The translations under genes were made by a program, and so were the position numbers. The notes under the pieces were generated by a model that had not been told where the DNA came from, ran no database searches, and saw nothing but the letters and a program-made list of their open reading frames with translations. A DNA stretch of 6,445 nt from Clostridia bacterium (GTDB lineage: Bacteria; Bacillota; Clostridia; Oscillospirales; CAG-272), in contig JAFQUL010000217.1 in the NCBI GenBank assembly GCA_017408535.1, forward strand, positions 1-6,445. Direction: 5' to 3'. This document shows, one piece after another, positions 1 to 5,478 of the stretch. The first letter of the stretch is position 1. Every line of letters starts with the position of its first letter.

Positions 1-27
1 CTGCTCATCGGCAAAGCCTTTATGGAT

Positions 28-56
28 CCCCGCCACTATGGCGGGGTTTTCGTCTT
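28..56 (+). terminator. Rho-independent terminator-like hairpin
   Basis: CCCCGCCA (28-35) pairs perfectly with TGGCGGGG (39-46) around a 3-nt CTA loop, followed by TTTT and a further T-containing stretch on the plus strand. This is the form of an intrinsic terminator for a plus-strand gene lying to the left of the window. The first 27 bases contain no stop codon in any plus frame and are too short to identify. The hairpin may instead be one arm of the larger structured element that follows. Confidence 0.6.
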
Positions 57-66
57 ACAAAAAGGA

Positions 67-246
67 GGCTGTTGCATTTACAATGCAACAGCCGTGGAGT
101 TTGATTTGGCGGTCTGAAAACCGCCATTTTGGGCATTGAAATGCCCAAAAACATCAAACGTCCGCATCAAATTACTTCGTATTTTACGAAAAATTCTCCT
201 TTCGGAGAGATTTTCGTGGGGGGTGATCGCTTAACGCGACACCCCC
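67..246 (+). repeat. Cluster of adjacent hairpins; structured RNA or palindromic repeat
   Basis: Four structures lie nearly end to end. GGCTGTTGCATT (67-78) pairs perfectly with AATGCAACAGCC (82-93). Positions 94-105 pair with 153-165 (one bulged G at 160, one U-G pair) and enclose two hairpins, 107-113/120-126 and 127-136/141-150, giving a compact three-way junction. Positions 186-199 pair with 204-217 around a TTTC loop (one mismatch, one U-G pair). GGGGGTG+TCGC (219-230, A226 bulged) pairs with GCGA+CACCCCC (236-246). Both wobble pairs (T95-G164, T194-G209) are U-G on the plus strand but would be A-C clashes on the minus strand, which favours a plus-strand RNA. No coding potential is evident. 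It could be a small non-coding RNA, a dispersed MITE or REP-like repeat, or a compound terminator between converging genes. I cannot name a family. Confidence 0.6.
186..217 (-). terminator. Possible terminator of the minus-strand operon
   Basis: Read on the minus strand, this hairpin has a TCTCC/GGAGA core closed by a GAAA tetraloop and followed by ATTTTT, 65-96 nt beyond the phosphoesterase stop codon. It is the best candidate for the 3' end of the yajC-scfAB-phosphoesterase transcript. The outer stem pairs the T-run with an A-run, so it may also work in the other direction. The G/C-rich hairpin at 219-246 comes first on the minus strand and could help. Confidence 0.4.
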
Positions 247-281
247 TTTCTGTGTTTTTGCCGATCAGGTATTCTTTTATA

Positions 282-1253
282 TTACTCTTTTGTACTGTAA
301 AAGCAGTGATCTACCGACATTTTTCCGTTACTGTCTACTGACAGAACAGTTCCGCCGCTAAGACGGGGGTCCCAATAGCAACCGGAGCCGGTCTTAAGCG
401 CATAGGTGAAACGGACACCGCGGTATACTACAGAAAAATTATTCATGTGATCGTGTCCGCAGATAAGATTCTTCGTATTACCGTATTTAAGGATCTCCTC
501 GAAAAATCCGTTATCGCGGGGATAGGAACAGATGCGCTCAAGCATTACTCCAAAGGAATCCTCATAGCCCTCATTCCAGCACCCTGTCTGCTCACCGGGA
601 GCTGTAGATACGCTCTTAGGATCAATATCAGCCTTCAGCGCCGCACGGATAGCGTCTCTGTAGGTGTATATCGGGATATGCATAATAATTGAGCTTTCCT
701 TTGCACCGAGAGCCTCAAGCTCGCGGATCCTATCGCCGTACCAGGTAAACTGCCCGGGATAAAGCTCAGCCCAGACACGTTTCTCTTTTCCGTTTTCATC
801 TGTAAAGCTCATACGGTCATGAGAATCCATCATAATAACACCGTGTACGAGACGACCGTCCTCTTCGATACCTATAACGAAGTTACCGCAACCCAGCTCT
901 TCCGGTCCTGCTTCAAAAACACAACCGGGACGGGAGGTAAGTATCTCTGCCGCACGGAGCACAGCCTCATGTCCGTCCTGACTGTCGTGGTTACCGAAAA
1001 CAAACGACCAGGGAACACAAAAGCCGGACAGCAGGTCAGCTAAATTCTCATACGACTTATAATTTTCCGCACAGGAAAGGTCGCCGCTGACGGTGATGAG
1101 ATCGGGAGAGGTCTTATCTACAAGATATGTAACTGTATCGTAAAGTTCTCGTCTGATAGCCTTATCCTCCCGCCAGTCGGGGTCGACAAGCTGGGGATCG
1201 GTAAGATTCAAGATCTTAAAATCAGAATTCTGTTTTTTCTGTAATACTTTCAT
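282..1253 (-). CDS. Calcineurin-like metallophosphoesterase (Dcr2/PAP29-like)
   Basis: A 323-residue phosphoesterase of the calcineurin-like superfamily, which hydrolyses phosphomonoesters or diesters at a two-metal centre. The motifs are in order: D19-P-Q21 in place of the usual DxH, GD at 57-58, GNHD at 87-90, H192 in a hydrophobic strand, and GHDH at 266-269. The segment around 166-172 (PGQFTWY) resembles the linker seen in Dcr2 and purple acid phosphatase 29 relatives, which often carry a Q in motif I. There is no signal peptide or membrane segment, so it should be cytosolic. ATG at 1253 has AAAGGAA (1261-1267) 7 nt upstream. It starts 30 nt after scfB stops, with no terminator between, so co-transcription is likely. 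The substrate is unknown, and a role in SCIFF biology is only an inference from position. Confidence 0.9.
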   Translation of the reverse strand: MKVLQKKQNSDFKILNLTDPQLVDPDWREDKAIRRELYDTVTYLVDKTSPDLITVSGDLSCAENYKSYENLADLLSGFCVPWSFVFGNHDSQDGHEAVLRAAEILTSRPGCVFEAGPEELGCGNFVIGIEEDGRLVHGVIMMDSHDRMSFTDENGKEKRVWAELYPGQFTWYGDRIRELEALGAKESSIIMHIPIYTYRDAIRAALKADIDPKSVSTAPGEQTGCWNEGYEDSFGVMLERICSYPRDNGFFEEILKYGNTKNLICGHDHMNNFSVVYRGVRFTYALKTGSGCYWDPRLSGGTVLSVDSNGKMSVDHCFYSTKE

Positions 1254-1283
1254 TTCAGCATTCCTTTGGGTAAAAGCCGATAT

Positions 1284-2651
1284 TTACTCTTCCATTTCGG
1301 CGATAGCCGCCTTGATGGTAAGAGCACACTCTACTCTCTTGCGCTCAAGCTGGCAGGCAATATCGTAAGGAACCTTTATGTCCTTTGCGAAATTGTAATT
1401 GTTTGCCGCACAACCGCCGCCGCAGAAGTACTTAGCCCAGCACTTCTCGCACTCGGGATTGGTGCAGATGTTACAGCCTGCAAACTCGCTTCTTCTTGCA
1501 TCGTCAAGCTCGCCGCCAAAGATACTGCCAAGCTTATAATCGGTATGCTCAACAAACTGGTGGCAGGGATACACGTCACCCTCGGGAGTGACCGCAACGT
1601 ATTCACTGCCGGAGCCGCAACCCTTCATTCTCTTGTATACGCAGGGACCTGCGTCAAGATCCACCATAAAGTGGAAGAAGTTAAATGCATTGCCCTCACG
1701 GTAACGCTTGATCATCTCCTCGGTAAGAAGGTCGTACTCCTCAAAAATTCTCGGGAGATCCTCGGGACGGATAGAAAGAGGATCGCTGTAAGGAAGAACT
1801 ACAGGCTCAACGGAGATCTGATCAAACCCCGCATCTGCCAGGCTGATAACGTCCTTAGCGAAATCAAGATTCTCTCTTGTATAGGTGCCGCGGACGTAAT
1901 AGGTGCCGCTAGTTCTCTTTTCCACAAGCTTCTTATATTTGGGGAGAATATCGTCATAGGTACCGCTGCCGTCCATATAGGTACGGATGCGGTCATTGAC
2001 CTCTTTTCTGCCGTCAATTGAGAGAACCACGTTAGACATATGCTCATTGATGAAATCGATCTTCTCATCATCAAGGAGAGTGCCGTTGGTGGTCATAGTG
2101 AAGCGGATATTCTTGCCGAATTCCTTTTCTCTTTCTCTGCCGTACTTAACTGTCTCACGCACAACGTCAAAATTGAGAAGAGGCTCACCGCCGAAAAAGT
2201 CAAGCTCAAGATTTTTGATACCGGCAGACTTTTCGAGCAGGAAATCTATAGCCTTTTTTGCAGTCTCAAGACTCATAAGAGATCTCTTTCTCTTGAAGTC
2301 ACCGGTATCTGCAAAGCAGTACTTGCATATCATATTGCAGTCATGGGCAATATGAAGGCACATGGATTTGATCGGGATATATTTTGCGTCGGGAGTAGTG
2401 TTCGGGATCTTAACATCCTCAGAAAAAAGCATTCCCTCTGTATAAAGCTCGTAAAGCTCGCCGTAGGCCTCGTTTATGTCGTCTGCGGAATACATCGCAA
2501 GATTGTATCTGAGAGAGGTGGGGCAGCGGGGAGAAAGCGGAGGCTTAAGATACTGAAGGATCTTGTATGAAAGCTCACTTAATACGTGAACTGCGCCGGA
2601 TGCGCTGTCAAGAGCGATGCGGTGACCGCCCTGAGTAAAGGTATGTACCAT
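1284..2651 (-). CDS. scfB: SCIFF peptide radical SAM/SPASM maturase
   Basis: A 455-residue enzyme that forms thioether cross-links in the ScfA peptide (the ranthipeptide, or non-alpha thioether, reaction known for CteB and related enzymes). The N-terminal ~80 residues fit a PqqD-like RiPP recognition element. The radical SAM site is C105-x3-C109-x2-C112, with GGEP at 154-157 for SAM binding. The SPASM domain is textbook: C345-x12-G358-x4-C363, then C401-x2-C404-x5-C410-x3-C414, and C433, enough to hold two auxiliary iron-sulfur clusters. C337, C393 and C396 are further cysteines nearby. The length matches the family. ATG at 2651 has AGGA (2659-2662) 7 nt upstream. It follows scfA by 71 nt that contain a hairpin. 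The protein is cytosolic and oxygen-sensitive by family. All residues expected for activity are present. Confidence 0.96.
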   Translation of the reverse strand: MVHTFTQGGHRIALDSASGAVHVLSELSYKILQYLKPPLSPRCPTSLRYNLAMYSADDINEAYGELYELYTEGMLFSEDVKIPNTTPDAKYIPIKSMCLHIAHDCNMICKYCFADTGDFKRKRSLMSLETAKKAIDFLLEKSAGIKNLELDFFGGEPLLNFDVVRETVKYGREREKEFGKNIRFTMTTNGTLLDDEKIDFINEHMSNVVLSIDGRKEVNDRIRTYMDGSGTYDDILPKYKKLVEKRTSGTYYVRGTYTRENLDFAKDVISLADAGFDQISVEPVVLPYSDPLSIRPEDLPRIFEEYDLLTEEMIKRYREGNAFNFFHFMVDLDAGPCVYKRMKGCGSGSEYVAVTPEGDVYPCHQFVEHTDYKLGSIFGGELDDARRSEFAGCNICTNPECEKCWAKYFCGGGCAANNYNFAKDIKVPYDIACQLERKRVECALTIKAAIAEMEE

Positions 2652-2674
2652 ATTTTTGTCCTAATCCGAATTTA

Positions 2675-2701
2675 GGCCGCAAGAACAGTGTTCCTGCGGC
2701 C
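2675..2701 (-). promoter_or_regulatory. Hairpin between scfA and scfB (attenuator or mRNA stabiliser)
   Basis: A 12-position stem, 2675-2686 with 2690-2701, and a 3-nt loop. Eleven positions are Watson-Crick. The twelfth is G-U on the minus strand but A-C on the plus strand, so the structure suits the minus-strand mRNA. The bases after it (TAAATTCGG) are not a strong U-run, so I read it as a leaky terminator or a 3' protector of scfA mRNA that would keep peptide above enzyme, not as a full stop. It sits between the scfA stop codon and the scfB Shine-Dalgarno site. Confidence 0.65.
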
Positions 2702-2722
2702 GTAAAATTCATTGTTCTTTCC

Positions 2723-2872
2723 TTATTTTTTGTTGGGCTTCTCGCACTTCTGGTTAGCTACAGTGCAAGAGGTCTTGCAAGCGGACTGGCAGGACGCCTG
2801 GCACTCGCCGCAGCCTGCGCCAAGAGACTTTTTAGCATAAGTGGATTTGTTGAGAGTCTTTACGTTTTTCAT
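2723..2872 (-). CDS. scfA: SCIFF ranthipeptide precursor
   Basis: A 49-residue precursor peptide, the substrate of the ScfB radical SAM enzyme. Residues 1-20 form a basic leader with no cysteine (MKNVKTLNKST...). The core carries exactly six cysteines, C21, C24, C28, C32, C36 and C43, with the signature CQSACKTSCTVANQKCE at 28-44. T37 follows C36. In a studied SCIFF peptide the cross-link joins a cysteine to a threonine five residues on, and C32-T37 here has that spacing, so that is the likely thioether; the site is inferred. ATG at 2872 is chosen because GGAGG (2881-2885) lies 8 nt upstream and the product matches the family; a longer reading upstream would run into the preceding membrane-protein gene. 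It begins 23 nt after that gene. The mature role is uncertain; ranthipeptides have been linked to signalling in some clostridia. Confidence 0.96.
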   Translation of the reverse strand: MKNVKTLNKSTYAKKSLGAGCGECQASCQSACKTSCTVANQKCEKPNKK

Positions 2873-2895
2873 TTTAGTGTCCTCCGAATTGTATT

Positions 2896-3351
2896 TTAAG
2901 ATTTTAATTTTTTTATTTTCCTGTTGCGTGACCGACCCATACTGCGGGATCTGCCGAGATACTCCCCTGCCATAGCGGCAAGAACAAGAACGGCATAAAG
3001 GAGAATGCTGAGCCACGGGCCAACACCGCCCCCGCCCGAAGAAAGGATCACACGCAAAATGAAAGCAATAAGTGAATATATTCCGCCGACCGCAATACCG
3101 GAAAGCAAGCCGCCGTCAGTAAGACGCGCCGCCGAGATACCGCCCGCAAAAGCCCCGCAAATCACAGAAATAAGACCAAAGGGTACAAGGTATTTATCGG
3201 GATCAGGCAAGGTCGAGGAATAGAAGGTAAAAGCAAAGGCTAAGACGACCGGAACTAAGAGAGCAATACCGAGTGAGATGAGATAACGAAGTATCTTAGT
3301 ACCCGCAAAAGCTCCTGACGGGTCCGGATAGCCGACCTTTTTGTTTTTCAT
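2896..3351 (-). CDS. TIGR04086-type small membrane protein
   Basis: A 151-residue integral membrane protein with four predicted helices at about 20-44, 53-75, 81-104 and 111-132, and a strongly basic C-terminal tail (134-150) that should stay in the cytoplasm. Small glycine-rich four-helix proteins of this kind (TIGR04086) are commonly found next to SCIFF genes in Clostridia, and its place directly before scfA fits that. Its function is unknown; peptide export or anchoring is a guess from context. ATG at 3351 lacks a normal Shine-Dalgarno site: only a GGGGG run (3359-3363) lies 7 nt upstream, just after an AT-rich hairpin. Translation may be weak or depend on coupling with yajC, which stops 54 nt earlier. 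Confidence 0.85.
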   Translation of the reverse strand: MKNKKVGYPDPSGAFAGTKILRYLISLGIALLVPVVLAFAFTFYSSTLPDPDKYLVPFGLISVICGAFAGGISAARLTDGGLLSGIAVGGIYSLIAFILRVILSSGGGGVGPWLSILLYAVLVLAAMAGEYLGRSRSMGRSRNRKIKKLKS

Positions 3352-3363
3352 TTGACTGCCCCC

Positions 3364-3386
3364 ATATCATTTTTGATAAATGATAT
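3364..3386 (-). promoter_or_regulatory. AT-rich hairpin before the TIGR04086 gene
   Basis: ATATCATTT (3364-3372) pairs perfectly over 9 bp with AAATGATAT (3378-3386) around a 5-nt loop. On the minus-strand mRNA it lies between the yajC stop codon and the GGGGG ribosome-binding candidate, which it abuts. No T-run follows, so it is not an intrinsic terminator. It may be an RNase processing site or may shape ribosome access; this is inference. Confidence 0.45.
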
Positions 3387-3405
3387 TCAGAGCACTGAAA
3401 AAATA

Positions 3406-3771
3406 TTACTTCTTGTCCTTTTCGTCCTCAGTTTCAGCGGGGGCATCAGCCTTAACGTCAATGCTTCTGATAGAGGTCTTGAGGATGCGAAGAGTGGTAC
3501 CCTCTTTACCGGTCATAATGGTAACTGTTTCCTCACGGATACGTACTATCTTACCGATGATACCGCCGGCAGTGGTGATCTCATCACCCACAGCAAGAGA
3601 ATCGCGCATATTCTGGCTTTCCTTTTCCTGCTTCTTCTGAGGGCGATACATAAAGAAATAAAGGACAAGACCCATACCTGCAAGCATAATGATCGTGGTG
3701 ATCATACCGCCGCCGTTATTTACGGGAGTCTCACCTTCGAGAAGTCTGAATAACTGAAGAATTCTTTCCAT
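3406..3771 (-). CDS. yajC: Preprotein translocase subunit YajC
   Basis: A 121-residue single-pass membrane protein, accessory to the SecYEG-SecDF translocase. Residues 1-22 form a short external segment. One hydrophobic helix spans about 23-42 and is followed by the family hallmark RPQKK at 43-47 on the cytoplasmic side. The YajC core motif LAVGDEITTAGGIIGKIV is at 59-76, and a charged Glu/Lys/Asp tail ends the protein (108-121). Length is usual. ATG at 3771 has GGAGG (3776-3780) upstream with a short 4-nt gap. The next in-frame Met (23) would remove the external segment and has no better site. It is first in the minus-strand operon, 33 nt from the -10 box. Genes for SCIFF peptides are often near Sec genes, so the linkage is not unusual. 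Confidence 0.95.
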   Translation of the reverse strand: MERILQLFRLLEGETPVNNGGGMITTIIMLAGMGLVLYFFMYRPQKKQEKESQNMRDSLAVGDEITTAGGIIGKIVRIREETVTIMTGKEGTTLRILKTSIRSIDVKADAPAETEDEKDKK

Positions 3772-3803
3772 GGTTCCTCCGAATATAATTTTACATTTAG
3801 TAT

Positions 3804-3832
3804 ATTATACATTAATTATTGCTGTATTTCAA
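3804..3832 (-). promoter_or_regulatory. Promoter of the yajC-scfAB operon
   Basis: On the minus strand, TTGAAA (3827-3832) and a perfect TATAAT (3804-3809) are separated by exactly 17 bp, a strong vegetative sigma-A-type promoter. Transcription should start near 3797, giving a leader of about 25 nt before yajC. I see no other comparable promoter within the operon as far as the phosphoesterase. Confidence 0.8.
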
Positions 3833-3860
3833 GTGGTTTTGCTATTTTTTATCTCCACTT
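3831..3860. promoter_or_regulatory. Inverted repeat between divergent promoters
   Basis: AAGTGG (3831-3836) and CCACTT (3855-3860) are 6-bp inverted repeats with 18 bp between. The left half overlaps the -35 box of the minus-strand promoter, a position suitable for an operator. Six-base matches arise easily by chance, so this is only a candidate. Confidence 0.2.
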
Positions 3861-3886
3861 CTAACATTAAGTTTACAATTACCGTG

Positions 3887-3915
3887 TTGACTTACGCCAA
3901 ATATTATATTATACT
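3887..3915 (+). promoter_or_regulatory. Promoter of the plus-strand operon
   Basis: TTGACT (3887-3892) and TATACT (3910-3915) are separated by 17 bp, matching the sigma-A consensus at 10 of 12 positions. The start would be near 3922, giving a leader of about 36 nt before the 97-residue gene. It lies 54 bp from the -35 box of the divergent promoter. Confidence 0.78.
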
Positions 3916-3957
3916 TAAATATAATATTGAAATGATTACAGTTTGGAGGATATAAAA

Positions 3958-4251
3958 ATGGCAGATAAAAAGACCGGCGATGTTTTTATGATGTATAAGG
4001 GTAAGCCCCTTGTACGTGAAAATGATACCTTCTGCTACGGCAGTATGAAGGATAAGTGCGTATTGTTTATGCAGGCAATGACCTATAAGGAAGTAAACGG
4101 AGAACAGCTCCCCGACAAGGTACTGGTGCAGATACTCAAGACAGACGCTTCCCTCTCCTCAACCGACAGGATCGTAAAGCAGGATATCAAGAACGGTCTC
4201 TTTGAGGCTCTCGATATCGGCAGCATCTGGCTTGAAAGATACGTTAAGTGA
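3958..4251 (+). CDS. Conserved-looking small protein of unknown function
   Basis: A 97-residue soluble protein with no signal peptide or membrane helix. I do not recognise a named domain. It opens with MADKKTGDVFMMYKGKPLVR and ends with IGSIWLERYVK. Its alternating hydrophobic segments (about 32-41, 51-58, 82-96) suggest a small mostly beta fold. ATG at 3958 is chosen over a TTG at 3943 because GGAGG (3945-3949) sits 8 nt before it, whereas the TTG start would overlap the ribosome site. It has a strong promoter of its own and codon use like its neighbours, so it is very likely real. It is 14 nt upstream of the DUF3048 lipoprotein gene and probably shares its transcript. C26 and C34 are its only cysteines. 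Confidence 0.85.
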   Translation: MADKKTGDVFMMYKGKPLVRENDTFCYGSMKDKCVLFMQAMTYKEVNGEQLPDKVLVQILKTDASLSSTDRIVKQDIKNGLFEALDIGSIWLERYVK

Positions 4252-4265
4252 TCCGGTAAGATACT

Positions 4266-5468
4266 ATGAGAAAAAACACGAATAAAAATACCTTTGGAAA
4301 GATGACCGCTAAGGTCATCTTTGCCGTTATGGGAGCTGCCATTATGTTAAGCGCGGCTCTTATCTCCCCCGTTATGCTCAGCGGCTGCTCGGAAAACACT
4401 CCCGATACCTCCGCACCCGAGACGACGGCAGCACCCGTCACCACAGCACCTGTTACAGAAGCGGTATCAGATACTGCGGCGGAAACTGAGCCCGAGCCTG
4501 AGATCGTTATTCCCGACTTTATCAATCCTCTGACCGGCCTTGCGGCAGACAAGGATCTATCAGCATCACGTCCTGCGGCAATAATGATAAATAACATCAA
4601 GGTAAGCTGTCCTCAGATAGGTGTGAGAAATATAGACGTTATGTACGAATGTCTGGCAGAGGGCGGCATTACCCGTTTGCTCTGCCTTGCAAGCGACTAC
4701 GCCGCACTTGGTGAGGTCGGTTCTGTCAGATCGGCCAGAGATTACTTTATCGATCTCGCGCAGAATCACGATGCTCTCTTCGTTCACGCAGGCGGAAGTC
4801 CTTACGCATATACCTCGATCGATGAGAGAGACATCGATAATCTTGACGGCGTTAATATGTATCTCCCAGACGTGTTCTACCGCGATCAGGACAGACGGAA
4901 AAATATGGGATATGAGAACAGCCTTATGACAAGCGGTGAGAAGATCGCAGAGGGGGTTGCTTTCCGCAAATACAGAACCACACTCCGGGACAATTTTGAT
5001 TCTCCCCTTGATTTCGTTGACTTTGGAACTACCCTTGATCTTTCATCGGCAGAAGACGCACTTCACGTATATCTCCCCTTCTCCTACTACGAAAACGCGG
5101 ATATGATATATGACCCCTCCACCGGTCTCTACGACAGATATCAGTTTGACGGGGAGCCTCATATTGACGGGGAGACAGGTGAACAACTGAGATTTGCCAA
5201 TATTTTTGTGCTCTTCTGCGATACCGCAGCTATTCCGGGTGACGATAAGGACAGAATCAGAGTAGGAACGGTAGGAAGCGGTGACGGCTACTATATTACC
5301 GGCGGCAAGGCCATCCGTGTAAGGTGGGAAAAAGATGATAACGACAGTCCGGTAAAATTCACGGATGAGAACGGCGAGTCCCTCAAAATAAACAGGGGCA
5401 AAACCTACATTGCGGTAATGTCAATGAGCGCCGAGAAAAACATTCTCTTAAACAAATCCGACTCATGA
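4266..5468 (+). CDS. DUF3048 domain lipoprotein (YerB-like)
   Basis: A 400-residue lipoprotein. Basic residues then a hydrophobic stretch (about 14-36) lead to the lipobox L38-S-G-C41, so C41 should be lipidated and the protein held on the outer face of the membrane. A Thr/Ala/Pro/Glu-rich linker covers 42-83. The DUF3048 N-terminal domain follows, with NPLTGL (87-92), SRPAAIMINN (101-110), CPQIG (115-119), the EGGITR motif (132-137), VGSVRSARDYF (151-161) and VHAGGSPY (173-180). The C-terminal domain ends near the RGKTYIAV segment (377-384). YerB of Bacillus is the best-known relative; the biochemical function is not established. ATG at 4266 has only a weak ribosome site; Met13 (4302) is preceded by GGAAAG but very closely, so it is an alternative. 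The 14-nt gap to the gene before suggests translational coupling. Confidence 0.92.
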   Translation: MRKNTNKNTFGKMTAKVIFAVMGAAIMLSAALISPVMLSGCSENTPDTSAPETTAAPVTTAPVTEAVSDTAAETEPEPEIVIPDFINPLTGLAADKDLSASRPAAIMINNIKVSCPQIGVRNIDVMYECLAEGGITRLLCLASDYAALGEVGSVRSARDYFIDLAQNHDALFVHAGGSPYAYTSIDERDIDNLDGVNMYLPDVFYRDQDRRKNMGYENSLMTSGEKIAEGVAFRKYRTTLRDNFDSPLDFVDFGTTLDLSSAEDALHVYLPFSYYENADMIYDPSTGLYDRYQFDGEPHIDGETGEQLRFANIFVLFCDTAAIPGDDKDRIRVGTVGSGDGYYITGGKAIRVRWEKDDNDSPVKFTDENGESLKINRGKTYIAVMSMSAEKNILLNKSDS

Positions 5469-5478
5469 GGATAAGTTT

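Noticed and set aside
1..117. Possible tail of an upstream coding region
   Set aside because: Frame 1 is open to 117, but it reads through a terminator-like hairpin and a perfect 12-bp palindrome; 27 bases before the hairpin are too few to support a gene call.
94..165. tRNA gene (cloverleaf-like fold of about 72 nt)
   Set aside because: It has two arms, not three, inside the outer stem and lacks a T-loop GTTCRA motif, a normal D-arm and a 7-bp unbulged acceptor stem.
67..246. CRISPR array
   Set aside because: The hairpins have different sequences and there is no repeated unit with spacers.
129..341. Plus-strand ORF of 70 codons across the left hairpin array
   Set aside because: It runs through palindromes and into the 3' end of the phosphoesterase, has no ribosome site, and its product resembles no protein I know.
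1266..2021. 251-codon plus-strand ORF
   Set aside because: It is antisense to scfB, starts with TTG without a ribosome site, and reflects the complement of scfB codons; scfB has all family motifs on the other strand.
2040..2570. 176-codon plus-strand ORF
   Set aside because: It is also antisense to scfB, in a region that encodes the radical SAM cysteine motif on the minus strand; no independent signal.
2873..3016. N-terminal extension of the SCIFF peptide to 97 residues
   Set aside because: The extra residues overlap the TIGR04086 gene in another frame, and the internal ATG at 2872 has a perfect Shine-Dalgarno site and gives the family length.
4244..4600. 118-codon minus-strand ORF
   Set aside because: It mirrors the signal peptide and Thr/Ala/Pro linker of the DUF3048 lipoprotein, whose low-complexity codons leave the opposite strand open.
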